Positions 35,267 to 46,282 of a stretch of 64,000 nt of DNA are shown piece by piece. A program made the translations under genes and the position numbers. Under the pieces are notes generated by a model. The model ran no database searches. It worked only from the letters and a program-made list of their open reading frames with translations, and was not told the origin of the DNA. Numbering within the stretch: the stretch's first letter is position 1; each line of letters opens with the position of its first letter. The DNA is taken from contig CM070605.1 of the NCBI GenBank assembly GCA_036346395.1, positions 4,092,001-4,156,000 of the forward strand, written 5' to 3'. Origin of the DNA: Hsuehochloa calcarea. Its lineage: Eukaryota > Streptophyta > Magnoliopsida > Poales > Poaceae.

Positions 35267-35345
35267 AAGAGGAGTCCTATTGACTTGACTTGGAATCTGA
35301 GTTATTCCTTAGCCTGCTCCTGGTCAAGTCAATAGGACTCCTCTT
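35267..35345. repeat. Perfect 23-bp inverted repeat in Gypsy B
   Basis: The arms 35267-35289 and 35323-35345 are exactly complementary with a 33-nt loop. An 18-bp direct repeat (35285-35302 and 35344-35361) overlaps them. It lies between the gag remnant and the polypurine tract. Confidence 0.85.
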
Positions 35346-35369
35346 GACTTGGAATCTGAGTCAGTTGCA

Positions 35370-35803
35370 GCATCTTCCAGTGCATACCTTGACAGCTGAG
35401 TGAATTGGTTGAGATATTCTAATACGCTAAGGTTGCCTTGTTGCAGCTTATGGAAATCTCACTTTTTAATCTCCATAGTTCCCAAAGGAATGTGTGCCAC
35501 ACGGAAAGCAGCAGAAAACTCCTGCCAGGATATATCCTGAACATTATGATGGGCTGCGCAGTAGTTTTCCCACCAAGTTCCTGTGGTGTCGTTGAGTTGG
35601 TGAGCAGCATAGATGACTTTCTTTCGGTCATTGCACTGAGCCAAGATAAGTTTCTTCTCAACATCCTTAAGCCAGTCATCAGCTTCTAGGGGATCAACTA
35701 AGCCAACGAAAGTGGGTGGCCTAGTTCTCATGAACTCTCCAAGTCCGGAGTGAGGTGGAAAGACTGGAGTTGGAGCTGGTGCAAGCTGATTAACTTGATT
35801 CAA
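35370..35803 (-). pseudogene. Gag fragment of Gypsy B
   Basis: Minus-strand residues show the N-terminal block RTRPPTFVGLVDPLEADDWL and the core (LNDTTGTWWENY, FSAAFRVAHIPLGTMEIKK). A frame change near 35460 leads to LQQGNLS-type residues, then LEYLNQFTQLS. This is the Ty3/Gypsy retrotrans_gag domain without a zinc knuckle. Pol is absent: the sequence passes from gag to the polypurine tract within 300 bp. Confidence 0.8.
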
Positions 35804-36479
35804 TAAGTGCCTGAAGTAGTCGTAGTTGCATGGCCATCATTTGTTTTAGGTTTGATTGGGGCTGATCTGGGTGTGGCGGTAGGGGTTCCTCTAGACTTGC
35901 GGAGTTGCTGGTCTGAACCATCTGCAATAAATCTTCATAGGTTTAATAGACGAGGGAAGAAAGCACGATGGGTGAGGGGAAAGCACAAAAGATGAGAGAG
36001 AATAAGGGAGAAAGACAAAAACATCCTAACTGGGAAAAATCAATTAAACCTAAAGCACAAATAGCCGGAAAGCTATTAAGATGCAATCAAACTTGAGCAG
36101 AAGATCATATTACTCGGGCTATGCGATACTAAAACTGAGAAGGTTCCAACTAATCTAACTTATATGGATGGTCGACTCAAACAAACGACGAATCTTGAAC
36201 TTCCTGGCCATTTGTTGCTTGATCACGAAGAGCTCGATCTTATAGAGATTTTTGAGATAAGGGGGTCAATTTAAATTTAAAAACAAAGTTTCAGGAGAGA
36301 TAATATGCAAGAACTTATGGATGATATAAGAAGAGATTAGAACAAGATGAGAAAAAGAATAGAATAAGACGAGAGAAGAATAACTATTCATCAATTGACT
36401 AGGTTTTATTTAGAAAATAAAATTGAAACTTTTGACTAAAACGGCCATGCTAACTAAGGTTACGTTCTATAGTCGATAT
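35804..36479 (-). other. Untranslated leader of Gypsy B
   Basis: This AT-rich segment lies between primer site and gag. No gene is seen. Confidence 0.5.
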
Positions 36480-36492
36480 GGCTCTGTTACCA
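36480..36492 (-). promoter_or_regulatory. Primer-binding site of Gypsy B
   Basis: TGGTAACAGAGCC on the minus strand lies five bases inside the LTR end (36498). It differs by one base from the usual TGGTATCAGAGCC. Confidence 0.7.
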
Positions 36493-36497
36493 TCTAT

Positions 36498-36646
36498 TGT
36501 TGGGACCCCGATCCACTAGACCCGAGACCCTTTGTGTATTCTGAACTAGTCCAATGATCAATAGCTAGTCCACACAGTTTGAAACATCGACGAAATCATA
36601 TTCATACAACAAGGTAGCTAAGAAGCAAAAAAATAATATTACTTAG
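36498..36646 (-). repeat. 5' LTR of Gypsy B, inner piece
   Basis: It starts TGTTGGGACCCCG and matches 31937-32090. It is cut at the target site CTTAG (36642-36646), where Copia C begins. Confidence 0.85.
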
Positions 36647-38794
36647 TGACAGACCATGTGAGAAGGTTCCCCATGCGAGTGATGAGTATTTGACACTTTT
36701 ATTGACAAGTTTGTGATTTGATTCTTCTTTGTTGTCTTTGCTTCTTGTTTTGATTTCAGATCATGGAAGTTTCGCCTTGGGAATGCGGAAGTACCGATCA
36801 TCGGAACTTCCGCCCTGGGAAAGCGGAACTTCCGATTGACCTGAGCAATGTGTTTTGTTTTGGTAATGTGCGGAGCTTCCGCCCTGGGATTGCGGAAGTT
36901 CCGATCATCGGAACTTCCGCCTTGGAGAAACCGGAACTTCCGTTTGTACGCAGAACTGAACAGTGAGCGCATAGTTTTTGATTTTTGGGTTGTGTGGTTC
37001 ATGAATGGTTTTGAGTATAATGCAAATGTTGATTCTAGTATCTAGAGTAATGCTATGTGATGTGTTTCTTGTCTGTGCTGGTTGTAGGACGCCGAGGCGG
37101 AGTCGTGGCGAGACACGTGGAGACCGGACTAGACGCAGGCGGCGTTGAGGTCAGAATGGTCAAGGTGTGTCGCCCTGGGATTGCGGAAGTTCGATCATCT
37201 AACTTCCGCCTTGGAGAAACTGAACTTCCGTTTACGCATAAGCGACAAAGGAGCGCATAGTTTTTGATTTTTGGGTTGTGTGGTTCATGAATGGTTTTGA
37301 GTATAATGCAAATGTTGATTCTAGTATCTAGAGTAATGCTATGTGATGTGTTTCTTGTCTGTGCTGGTTGTAGGACGTCGAGGCAGAGTCGTGGCGAGAC
37401 ACGTGGAGACCGGACTAGACGCAGGCGGCGTTGAGGTCAGAATGGTCAAGGTGTGTCGAAGACGGTGTGCACTCGAGGTGGTTGCGAGTCGTGGACAACA
37501 AGGAATGCGGGACCTTCCAGAAGGTGCACGAAGGGCGAAAGGGTAATTTCGCAAGGAGGCACAAGTGGAAGCGGGATCCGTTCGGGTTAGCCGGCGTAAC
37601 GGGTTGGAGACCCGTTAGCCAAGGGCTATAAATAGAGGTGAAGGCCTGGTTGTAATGTGACTTTTGGAGAGAATGAATTAGGGTTAGCTGGTCAAAAGAG
37701 GCTTTGAGAGGTTGTTTTACTTTATGGCTTTAGTTGTTGAGAGAAGGCAGGAGATGTCTCTCTGTGTGTGCCTCTCTTCTTGACCTCCTGGCTCTCTTTC
37801 TCATTTTGGGTCTGTGTGTGTTCTTGAGATGGAGAGGGAGAGGATGGATTGAGTTCTTTGTAATCATTCCTCTCTCTGTGTCTCTGTAATCCATTAGTGC
37901 AAGGAATGAAAAATCTATTGTTTACTTCCTGTTCATGTCTCTATTCTTATTTTCTCGTTAAGGCTAGATTCTTGAGACTTTAGTTTTTGGCTTGATTCTT
38001 GTTGGGAAGTGCCAAAATGGGTTTCTCTTGGTTGGGATGATGCCACAAGATCATGTGATCGACTTTTCCCAAGAGCAAATCAACTGTAATCTTAGTTCTT
38101 GATTTTCGGTTTTCTCTGTTCTTCCTTCCCGTACCTAGGTCTTGGATGAAAATCTTGTTTCCCTTCTTGAGATGGCATGAAACTTGGCATGTTGAATCTA
38201 TTGGCTATTAAGTAGCTACCCTCAAAGTTTCATCACTCAAGAATCCAAGAATCATGCGAATTTCAAGTTTTTGGTCTTTCTTGGCAAATATTCAAGAAAT
38301 CCAATTTTGCTTTGATTAATGGATCTTTGTCTACGATTACTTCTCAATGAGGTCAAGATGTTGTTTAGGATGATGTCCTGTAAGACTTGACCCGAGAAGA
38401 GCAGCAATTTTTGAGTATTTTGGATTTTTGAAAATTTCCAGTACGTGCTGTTCTTCTGTCTCGGACAATCGGAACTTCCGCTGTTTACACGCCGGAACTA
38501 CCGCGTGCGGAACTTCCGCACTGGAAGACCGGAACTTCGATTGTCAGAGAGCGGCCGTAAATTTGGGAACTTCCGCTGGGTGTCCGGAACTACATGAAGG
38601 CGAACTTCCGAGGATAATCTAACTTCCGATTTCGGCGTAATGCAAGCGCATTTCATTTCCTTTTCTGGTTTTGGTTCATTTCTTTTCTCTTGATTATCTG
38701 AGGGTATTGTTTATCAGTATGAATACTTAAGAGGGGAAGATCTTAATTTTAAGGCACCATTCACTCCCCCCTGTGTTGCCATTTCGGTCCTTCA
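36647..38794 (+). repeat. 5' LTR of Copia C (2148 bp, internal duplication)
   Basis: It begins TGACAGACC and ends GGTCCTTCA. It holds a tandem duplication of about 290 bp (36881-37171 and 37172-37459) that the 3' LTR lacks, which explains its extra 280 bp. The TATA box TATAAATA is at 37627-37634. Two clusters of CGGAACTTCCG-like words lie at 36775-36950 and 38460-38640. ORFs in it (36763-37631) are not genes. Confidence 0.9.
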
Positions 38795-38796
38795 AT

Positions 38797-38809
38797 TGGT
38801 ATCAGAGCC
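38797..38809 (+). promoter_or_regulatory. Primer-binding site of Copia C
   Basis: TGGTATCAGAGCC starts three bases after the LTR end. It matches the 3' end of initiator tRNA-Met as used by most plant Copia elements. Confidence 0.85.
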
Positions 38810-38850
38810 GGTTAGCTCTTCTCGATAGATCTTTAACCGGTCTGTGAGCC

Positions 38851-41040
38851 ATGGCAACGGATAAGTATCCCACCAAGCCTCCTGTCTTTGATGGCTTGGA
38901 TTACCCCTTCTGGATGAGCCGAATGGAAACATACATCCAAGCTCAGGGGTATGCCATCTGGCGGAAGGTGAAGGTCAGATTCGCTGTTCCTGCCGATGAA
39001 AACATAAATGTGGGAAACATGCCCGATGTTGAGGCCAATGCAAAGGCAAGGAACATTATAATCCAGGGGTTGAGCCGAAGCGAGTTTGATCGCATCTCTC
39101 ATCTGACGTCGGCTTTCGACATCTGGGTGACCCTCGACGCTTATCATGAGGGTACCACCCAGATCAAGACAGTTCGACAGGACGATTCAGCGAGATTACA
39201 ACAAGTTTGAAATGCTCACATTGGCGAGTCCCTTGATGAGTGCTTGCGCTGCTTTCACAAGATTTTGAGTAACCTCCGAGCGGTCGGTCTCACATACCCC
39301 GACTCGGACAATGCTCGTCGGATGCTCGCAGCTCTTGATTTGTGCATTTGGGAGATGAAGGTGACTACCATCAAGGATACCACGGACCTCTCGACTTTGA
39401 CTCTTGACGCACTTTACTCGTGCCTCAAGACTCACGAGATTGACATAGTCTCTCGAAGGTCGAAGTCACAGTCGATGGCTGTAGTCACCGATCCCACTTC
39501 TGGATCTTCTTCATCGAGCCGATGTGCGATTCTCCTTGTCGCTCTCGTGACATAAGCGATGATCGATTAGAGCGACTTATGGATGAGCAATTAGCCCTCC
39601 TAGCTCGGAAGTTTTCCCATGCTTACAAGAGAAGGAGGGATGGAAAAAGAGGAGGACCCGTGATTTGCTTCGAGTGTGGTGGCCCCAACCACATCCGAGC
39701 AAACTGCCCCAAGCTGGGGAAGGGCAAAGGTGACTACGGCGGTCCGAGCAAGAACGACTACATCGACAAGAACCACAACACGAAGCTCTCAGCACCTGCT
39801 CAAGGCAAGAAGAAGTTCCGCAACTTTGGGAAGGCCAAGAAGCTCTTCCATCGCGTCCTCACCGCCTTCGACGACATCAACTTCAGCGATGTGGAGGGAT
39901 GGAGCGACGACGAGGGAAAGGATGATCAAGATCCCAAGGACGGTGACGACTTCATCGGCATGTGCTTCATGGCCAATGGAACCGACGTCGATGATAAATG
40001 AGCTTACAAATGACTCCGATGAGGTAGGTCCCTCCTACGACCAGCTCAATGATGCATTTCTTAAGCTTGGAAAGTTTTATGCTAGGTCTAGAGCTAGGGT
40101 TGTTGATCTTGAGAAGGATGTAGATAGACTATCACGGGAGCTTACTTCACTTAGATCTGCTCCTTCCAGTGATAATTGTGATACTTACTGTGTCTTGATT
40201 GGTGATATGGAGAAATTAAGGACCTCGCATGATAGTCTGACTTCTGAGCTTGATAAACTTAAGGTGGAGAATGCTAGTCTGCTTGCTGAACTAGAAATGA
40301 GTAGGGTAGCATCTATTTCATCGACTATTGTAGAGACTACTTCTTGCATCTCATGTGAGGATAAGGACAATGCTTTTAAAGGTCTTTATACCATGTTGCT
40401 TGATCTGCCCGAGATATGTGAAAGCTGTAATAATCTGAAGATGAACCTAAAACGAGCAGATCATAAAATTGCTGATTTACAAGCTTCGTTACTTGAGCCA
40501 ATTGTTTCTTGTATGAACTGCCCTAAGTTAACTGCTGAACTTGAATCTGTCTCAAAACAGTTTCAAGAATTGATTGACCACAATAAGAAAATGGCTTAGT
40601 ATGCTTCTAAGGACCCTGCTAGCTCAACATGCAATAATTGTAAAAACTAAAATTTGAATTGATAGCATTAGAAGAAAAATGTGTGAAGCTAACTAAGGAC
40701 CTTCTAGAGAAGCAACCATCTGCTTGTAATGTGTGTGCTGGGAAGAAGCATAAGGGTTTGGCAGAGACACCTAGCGACGTTAACCAATTGGCTAGTAGTA
40801 GGACTGTTCCCTTAGAGTCGGCTGTGCATGCACAAACCAATCTTTCCTCTGCTGTTGGTTCTTCTTCTGCTCCCTTATCCTCTGCTGTTCCTTCTTCCCC
40901 CTACTCTTCTTGCACCTCTCTCTTTCGGGAGTGTCAGTATCTTATGAACACTCTCGAGAGGTTTGTAGCAGGCAAGAAGAAGCTCAACCTCATTCTAGAC
41001 CAATCTAAGATTTGCAGATTTAATCAGGGTCTAGTATATG
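38851..41040 (+). pseudogene. Gag of Copia C (part upstream of Gypsy D)
   Basis: It starts MATDKYPTKPPVFDGLDYPF and has a UBN2-type core. The first knuckle is CFECGGPNHIRANC (from 39666), followed by an acidic segment. Last comes a coiled-coil tail with CISC, CESC, CMNC, CNNC and CNVC pairs. Frame breaks lie near 39182, 39540, 40000 and 40600. The reading is interrupted at 41036-41040 (ATATG), the target site of D, and continues at 46283. Confidence 0.85.
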
Positions 41041-42083
41041 TTATACGGGGTCGCCCGATCTTCTCGACGTAGGATGGATACTCACGGGAGTCTTGATGAA
41101 TTGTAATGATCCTCCAATGCCAGTGCAAGGGACGAACACTCTTTAATCCGCCAAAACACACTCGTGTTGATTTCGCCGACCACCAAGCGAAGATCTATCG
41201 TGCACCCAATTCCCAACGGAAAGGCTGAACGATCTTGATTGAAGAAGACACTCCAAATTCCCTATGGAATTTCGTTAGCAAAGCTAAACTCGAAAACTTT
41301 AGTAGATTGATTTTTCTCAAACGTGGTCTGAGGATACAATGGGGGTCTACCCCTCAATATATAGTTCCCCTTCTCCACCTCATGGCTAGCCAAGAGGCCC
41401 TACACCTACTCTAATTCGGATTAGGAGTCCTACTCCAATTCCGACACATTCCAAAACAGAAAAGGAAACTCTGATTTTACAACCGTCACATTGATTCGAT
41501 CATATCTTTTGATCCTGGACGAATTTACGAGTGAGGGAGATCCGTTGGATCGGGCTTGAAGTTAGCTTTCCAACAAGCCCAAGAACACTCGAATCGGACT
41601 CCATTTGTGAAAGTTATGACCGTTTTAATCCGTACTGTCCTGCTGATTCCGAATCCGAATTTGATTATGAGTTGATCCCGAATTTGATTTCGGTTGGGGT
41701 TGTGGGAGATCTGAATTAGGCTTGAAAATCTTATCCAAAACTTGAGATTTAAGTTCTTGGACTTCCTCCCCTTTTGCTTTCCCATCACACGGCTTCCTTT
41801 CTCCTTAATCAGCCGCATGGGCTACTTGACTTTCTCCTTCCCAACCGCTTTGACCTTCGTGTTCTTCATCACTAGGCAACAAGTACGGTTACCCTCCTCC
41901 TTGTGCTCCTCTATTGCTTTGGCTCCGGCCTCCCTCTCGGTTCCAAAGACTTTAAGCTTGTCAAACCTGAGAATGCACAAAGTATTGCTTTTACGTAGTA
42001 TCCAATTCTCACGGAAAACACAAAGAAACTTGTTAAGAAACAATTGAGCCTGTTGTTCATAAGTAGTCGGGATATCCTCATCA
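41041..42083 (-). repeat. 3' LTR of Gypsy D
   Basis: In the minus sense it starts TGATGAGGATATCC and ends CCCCGTATAA; the terminal CA is changed to AA, against CCCCGTATCA in the 5' LTR. The D ORF ends inside it at 41822. Confidence 0.85.
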
Positions 42084-44005
42084 TCCCCCCTTTCTTCAAA
42101 AAAAGCCGTCCTCGGCTTTTGATAGACTGAAAATGTGCTACACAAAGAAAACAACGTATATGCATGGTATATGTATTTATCATCCAAACAAGTTCTGTGT
42201 AGCGTGTGATGATTTGCCGAACATGTATTAAACAAAGAGAACAATATATATACGTGATATATGTATGAATCAATTGTTGTGTTATTCGCGTTGTTTTGCA
42301 CAATCGATAGCTCGAAATCACATTTCAAATTGCACAACTGACTCATATGATAAAATTTCACCTTCCCAATATCAAAGTCAAGTAAAGTAGGTGAAAACCA
42401 ATTGATACCATTCCATGCTTCAACTGCGCTACTCTGATTAGTTATACATTTAAGAGATAAACAAGTATGCATCATATTGCGTTCTAAACAATAGACACTT
42501 GTATTTAAACCCATCTTAAAGATATCATGACATTGCTCAATAGATGGTTTGCACAAAACATGTAATTTTAGATTAGCAAGATTATCACAAGTAATGCATA
42601 TTCGATAAACTTGAAACATATTATCAAAACCAACATCTCCAATCAAATTTAATTTATATGTGTCTATGTAGCTATTTTCTAGTGATCTTAAGTATGAAAT
42701 TTCAAGGACCTTCTTAATCACACTTGATAGTTGTTTAGGACTATCGAATATGATATAACACAAAGAATCATTAAGGGATATTCTAGTAATAACCTCTACA
42801 TGAGTAATCAATTCCATATTATGAAAATTAAGCATACCAAATTTAGAACTTGGAATCATCAAAGGAATAATTGAGTTCTCAGTGTTACACACCTTATCAG
42901 GATGAACTATCGATTCAGTACCAATAGTGTTACCTTGATCGTCCTCCTTATGTGATGTAGGTACCGCGGGTATCGCAATGTCATCTTGTAACCATGGGGT
43001 AGCAAGCATTCCCTCTCCAACCATTGTTATCTCTTCATCTTTCTCCTTATTTGCTAGGTCCACCTGCACAATGTGAGATACAACACTAGAAATAGATGGT
43101 AAGTTGTCAGGTTCAAAAGTAATCTTGCTTGTCCTATCATCTAGCTCTGTCTTTTCTTTTTGTATATCTCTCACACTCTCAATTGTGATCCTCTTAACCT
43201 CGCATATGGTGGAATCACACAGCTCACTCTTTTTATCACTCTCACTCAATTTGGCTATGTGGCTCTCATTCTCACATGGGATTTGATACATCTCATCCTT
43301 GTAAGACCGTGGGCCAGTAATGGCACAACTACCACCAACCACAACCTCCTCACGTGTTGCTGGTTGTGACGGGGCAGCACTACTCATCACCTCGGTCGAA
43401 GAAAAATTCCCATGTTCGATCTTCTTCTCAAGTGACACACCACTGGATGAATAGGAACTAAAGAGCCAGATCAGATTTAATTTATGTGCTTGCATGTCTT
43501 TAAGTCTCTTTTCCACCTTCTTAGCATATTTCACCAGATCTTGCAGACTACGAAAATATTCATCTTGAAGTGCAGTAACGATCTGATAATTCAAGCCTGC
43601 TTTGAAGTATGTCTTTTCTTGATATGCACTAGTGATATTGGCACGACGCATTGCATGATTCAACTCAATATAGTAATCTTGGATAACTTTGCATCCTTGT
43701 GTAATGCTCTCCACGTTGCGTAGTAGTTCCCGCTCATAATAGGATGGAACAAATTCTCTTCTCATGACCCTTTTTAAATAGACCCAAGATGTAATGAATC
43801 GTTTTCCACTTAGTTGTTGCCACCAACTAGAGGCATAGTCCATAAAAAACATAGTGGCCACTCTCACTTCCTTGGCTTCTGATTCGAACTTCTGAGATTC
43901 AAGCTCGAACTCCATGTTTTGTACCCACTCAAGATACTCCTCTGGATCATTACTACCATAGAAGGGAAGATACGTATACTCTCGATCTGCCATTGTTAGT
44001 AGCAA
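41822..44005 (-). CDS. Gag-domain ORF of Gypsy D, 727 codons, intact
   Basis: Residues 9-180 form a Ty3/Gypsy retrotrans_gag domain (FYGSNDPEEYLEWVQ, DYASSWWQQL, MRREFVPSYYERELL, YAKKVEKRLKD). There is no CCHC knuckle. Residues 190-640 match nothing I know: an Asp/Glu/Ser-rich middle, a Leu/Ile/Cys-rich part, and two imperfect copies of a YIYH(V/A)Y(I/T)LFSL repeat near 585-635. No protease DTG/DSG or RT motif is visible. The last 85 residues are encoded by the 3' LTR, the border falling in EERGDDED. The start could also be the Met at residue 5. An uninterrupted 2.2 kb frame among ruined elements suggests recent function. Gag should assemble particles in the cytoplasm; what the tail does is unknown. 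Confidence 0.8.
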   Translation of the reverse strand: MLLTMADREYTYLPFYGSNDPEEYLEWVQNMEFELESQKFESEAKEVRVATMFFMDYASSWWQQLSGKRFITSWVYLKRVMRREFVPSYYERELLRNVESITQGCKVIQDYYIELNHAMRRANITSAYQEKTYFKAGLNYQIVTALQDEYFRSLQDLVKYAKKVEKRLKDMQAHKLNLIWLFSSYSSSGVSLEKKIEHGNFSSTEVMSSAAPSQPATREEVVVGGSCAITGPRSYKDEMYQIPCENESHIAKLSESDKKSELCDSTICEVKRITIESVRDIQKEKTELDDRTSKITFEPDNLPSISSVVSHIVQVDLANKEKDEEITMVGEGMLATPWLQDDIAIPAVPTSHKEDDQGNTIGTESIVHPDKVCNTENSIIPLMIPSSKFGMLNFHNMELITHVEVITRISLNDSLCYIIFDSPKQLSSVIKKVLEISYLRSLENSYIDTYKLNLIGDVGFDNMFQVYRICITCDNLANLKLHVLCKPSIEQCHDIFKMGLNTSVYCLERNMMHTCLSLKCITNQSSAVEAWNGINWFSPTLLDFDIGKVKFYHMSQLCNLKCDFELSIVQNNANNTTIDSYIYHVYILFSLFNTCSANHHTLHRTCLDDKYIYHAYTLFSLCSTFSVYQKPRTAFFEERGDDEDIPTTYEQQAQLFLNKFLCVFRENWILRKSNTLCILRFDKLKVFGTEREAGAKAIEEHKEEGNRTCCLVMKNTKVKAVGKEKVK
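42084..42099 (-). promoter_or_regulatory. Polypurine tract of Gypsy D
   Basis: The minus-strand GAAGAAAGGGGGGA abuts the LTR start TGATGAGG. It is read in the ORF as EERG-type codons, so tract and protein share sequence. Confidence 0.8.
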
Positions 44006-45218
44006 AGCAAGAATATATATGTAGCTGTATGTGTATCTCTCAAACTCACTTTTCTTACCAAATTACATTCTTACCTTTCCGAAGTGAATTGAGGCCAAAA
44101 GAAACTTACACTTGGTGGTGGCTACAATGACGAGTGATGATCAAGCGGATTTAAAAGTGACTCACCATTGTACGGCAAAGGATATTTTGTGGAGCTTGGT
44201 TAGGAGGTATTTATCCTACACAATCTGAATTTCACGATGTTGTAAAATTAAGTAATAATCCAAGTTAGAAAAATATTGCCTATGTGCTGATCCAATAGAT
44301 GTAAGTGAAGTATCTGAACGCACACGCAATGATCAATGTGACTCAATGCAACAAAGGAATGAGCTAAATAGAAACAATCAGGAACAATAGCTCGTTTGCA
44401 TCAAGTACTAGGAGAGACGCTAGCCAATTGTAATAAAAATAAGGGCACAGAATTACTCAAAAAAAATTAAATACTCTAACTGAATATCTGGTGTAGAGTA
44501 CTCACCCGAGTTCGGCCCCTTTTTTTTAACCTCTTTTTTTTGCCTCCTTTTTTTTTCTTTTTTTTACTACCCCGTAAGTGACTCCGAAAGATTCAAAATC
44601 TTATTCTGAATCTAATTAGGTATATGAGTCACAATTTTTTTTTTGAAAAAAACACAGGGGTAAAATTCTCTCTCTCTCTCTAAACTTTGATTTTTTTTTC
44701 GGCCGAGGGTGATGCACTATCAAATGATGATATTCAGTCAAGATATATAATTTAAGAGTAGCCCACAATGCAATTATCAAAGACTAGTCTCAAGTATCAA
44801 AGGATTTAAGTGAAGCCCTCAACAGATGCGCAAACCTTTGGATGGTCCGAATGTGTCCGACTAGGATTCTTGTGGTGATTAGGACTCCTTCACCTACTAA
44901 TCAAACACGAAGAAGAATCCCCAATATGGAAGCAAGAACACGAATTCCGAGAAGTAAATTGAATCTACTTTTTTTAATGCTAATTGAAGGATCAACTAGC
45001 GGATTTTCAACGATATAATATGCAAAGATTAAGCTACGCAAAGGACACTAAGATCAGCACGTAAACAAATTTTCTAATGGATCAAAACTTAATAAAACTC
45101 ACGAAAATAACAGATGCGAAACTAGGGTTTGGATTTTTTTTGTTTTTCGGTTTATGGACTATAGGACAGTAAGTAATAAACTAAAATTTAAAGGGATAAG
45201 ATCCTACCGAGTAAACCG
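44006..45218 (-). other. Untranslated leader of Gypsy D
   Basis: The 1.2 kb leader between primer site and ORF has long T runs on the plus strand (44519-44567 and 44635-44645, A runs in the RNA). No coding sequence is seen. Confidence 0.6.
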
Positions 45219-45231
45219 CGCTCTGATACCA
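45219..45231 (-). promoter_or_regulatory. Primer-binding site of Gypsy D
   Basis: TGGTATCAGAGCG on the minus strand lies three bases inside the LTR end at 45235. Confidence 0.8.
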
Positions 45232-45234
45232 AGA

Positions 45235-46277
45235 TGATACGGGGTCGCCCGATCTTCTCGACGTAGGATGGATACTCACGGGAGTCTTGATGAATTGTAA
45301 TGATCCTCCAATACCAGTGCAAGGGACGAACACTCTTTAATCCGCCAAAACACACTCGTGTTGATTTTGTCGACCACCAAGCGAAGATCTATCGTGCACC
45401 CAATTCCCAATGGAAAGGCTGAACGATCTTGATTGAAGAAGACACTCCAAATTCTCTATGCAATTTCGGTAGCAAAGCTAAACTCGAAAACTTTAGTAGA
45501 TTGATTTGTCTCAAACGTGGTCTGAGGATATAATGGGGGTCTACCCCTCAATATATAGTGCCCCTTCTCCACCTCATGGCTGGCCAAGAGGCCGTACACC
45601 TACTCTAATTCGGATTAGGAGTCCTACTCCAATTCCGACACATTCCAAAACAGAAAAGGAAACTCTGATTTTACAACCGTCACATTGATTCGATCATATC
45701 TTTTGATCCAGGACGAATTTACGAGTGAGGGAGGATCCGTTGGATCAGTCTTGAAGTTAGCTTTCCAACAAGCCCAAGAACACTCGAATCGGACTCCATG
45801 TGTGAAAGTTATGACCGTTTTAATCCGGACTGTCCTGCAGATTCCGAATCCGAATTTGATTATGAGTTGATCCCGAATTTGATTTCGGTTGGGGTTGTGG
45901 GAGATCTGAATTAGGCTTGAAAATCTTATCCAAAACTTGAGATTTAAGTTCTTGGGCTTCCTCCCCTTTTGCTCTCCCATCACACGGCTTCCTTCCTCCT
46001 TAATCAGCCGCATGGGCTGCTTGACTTTCTCCTTCCCAACCGCTTTGATCTTCGTGTTCTTCATCACTAGGCAACAAGTACGGTTACCCTCATCCTTGTG
46101 CTCCTCTATTGCTTTGGCTCCGGCCTCCCTCTCGGTTCCAAAGACTTTAAGCTTGTCAAACCTGAGAATGCATAAATATTGCTTTTACGTAGTATCCAAT
46201 TCTCACGGAAAACACAAAGAAACTTGTTAAGAAATAATTGCGCCTGTTGTTCATAAGTAGTCGGGATATCCTCATCA
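45235..46277 (-). repeat. 5' LTR of Gypsy D
   Basis: 1043 bp, TGATGAGG to CGTATCA in the minus sense. It drives the D transcript. ORFs in it on either strand repeat those of the 3' LTR. Confidence 0.85.
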
Positions 46278-46282
46278 ATATG

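Larger units (their letters stand above)
41041..46277 (-). mobile_element. Gypsy D, young gag-only element
   Basis: The target duplication ATATG is perfect (41036-41040, 46278-46282). The LTRs 41041-42083 and 45235-46277 are both exactly 1043 bp, with about 30 differences by eye (about 3 percent). Primer site and polypurine tract are intact, and one long ORF with a gag domain is open. No protease, RT, RNase H or integrase can be found, so it is non-autonomous. It sits in the gag of Copia C and is the youngest layer of the nest. Confidence 0.9.

Noticed and set aside
36763..37631. Several 60-70 codon ORFs repeated at 52055-52682
   Set aside because: They sit in the Copia C LTRs and encode only the CGGAACTTCCG words and duplicated sequence.
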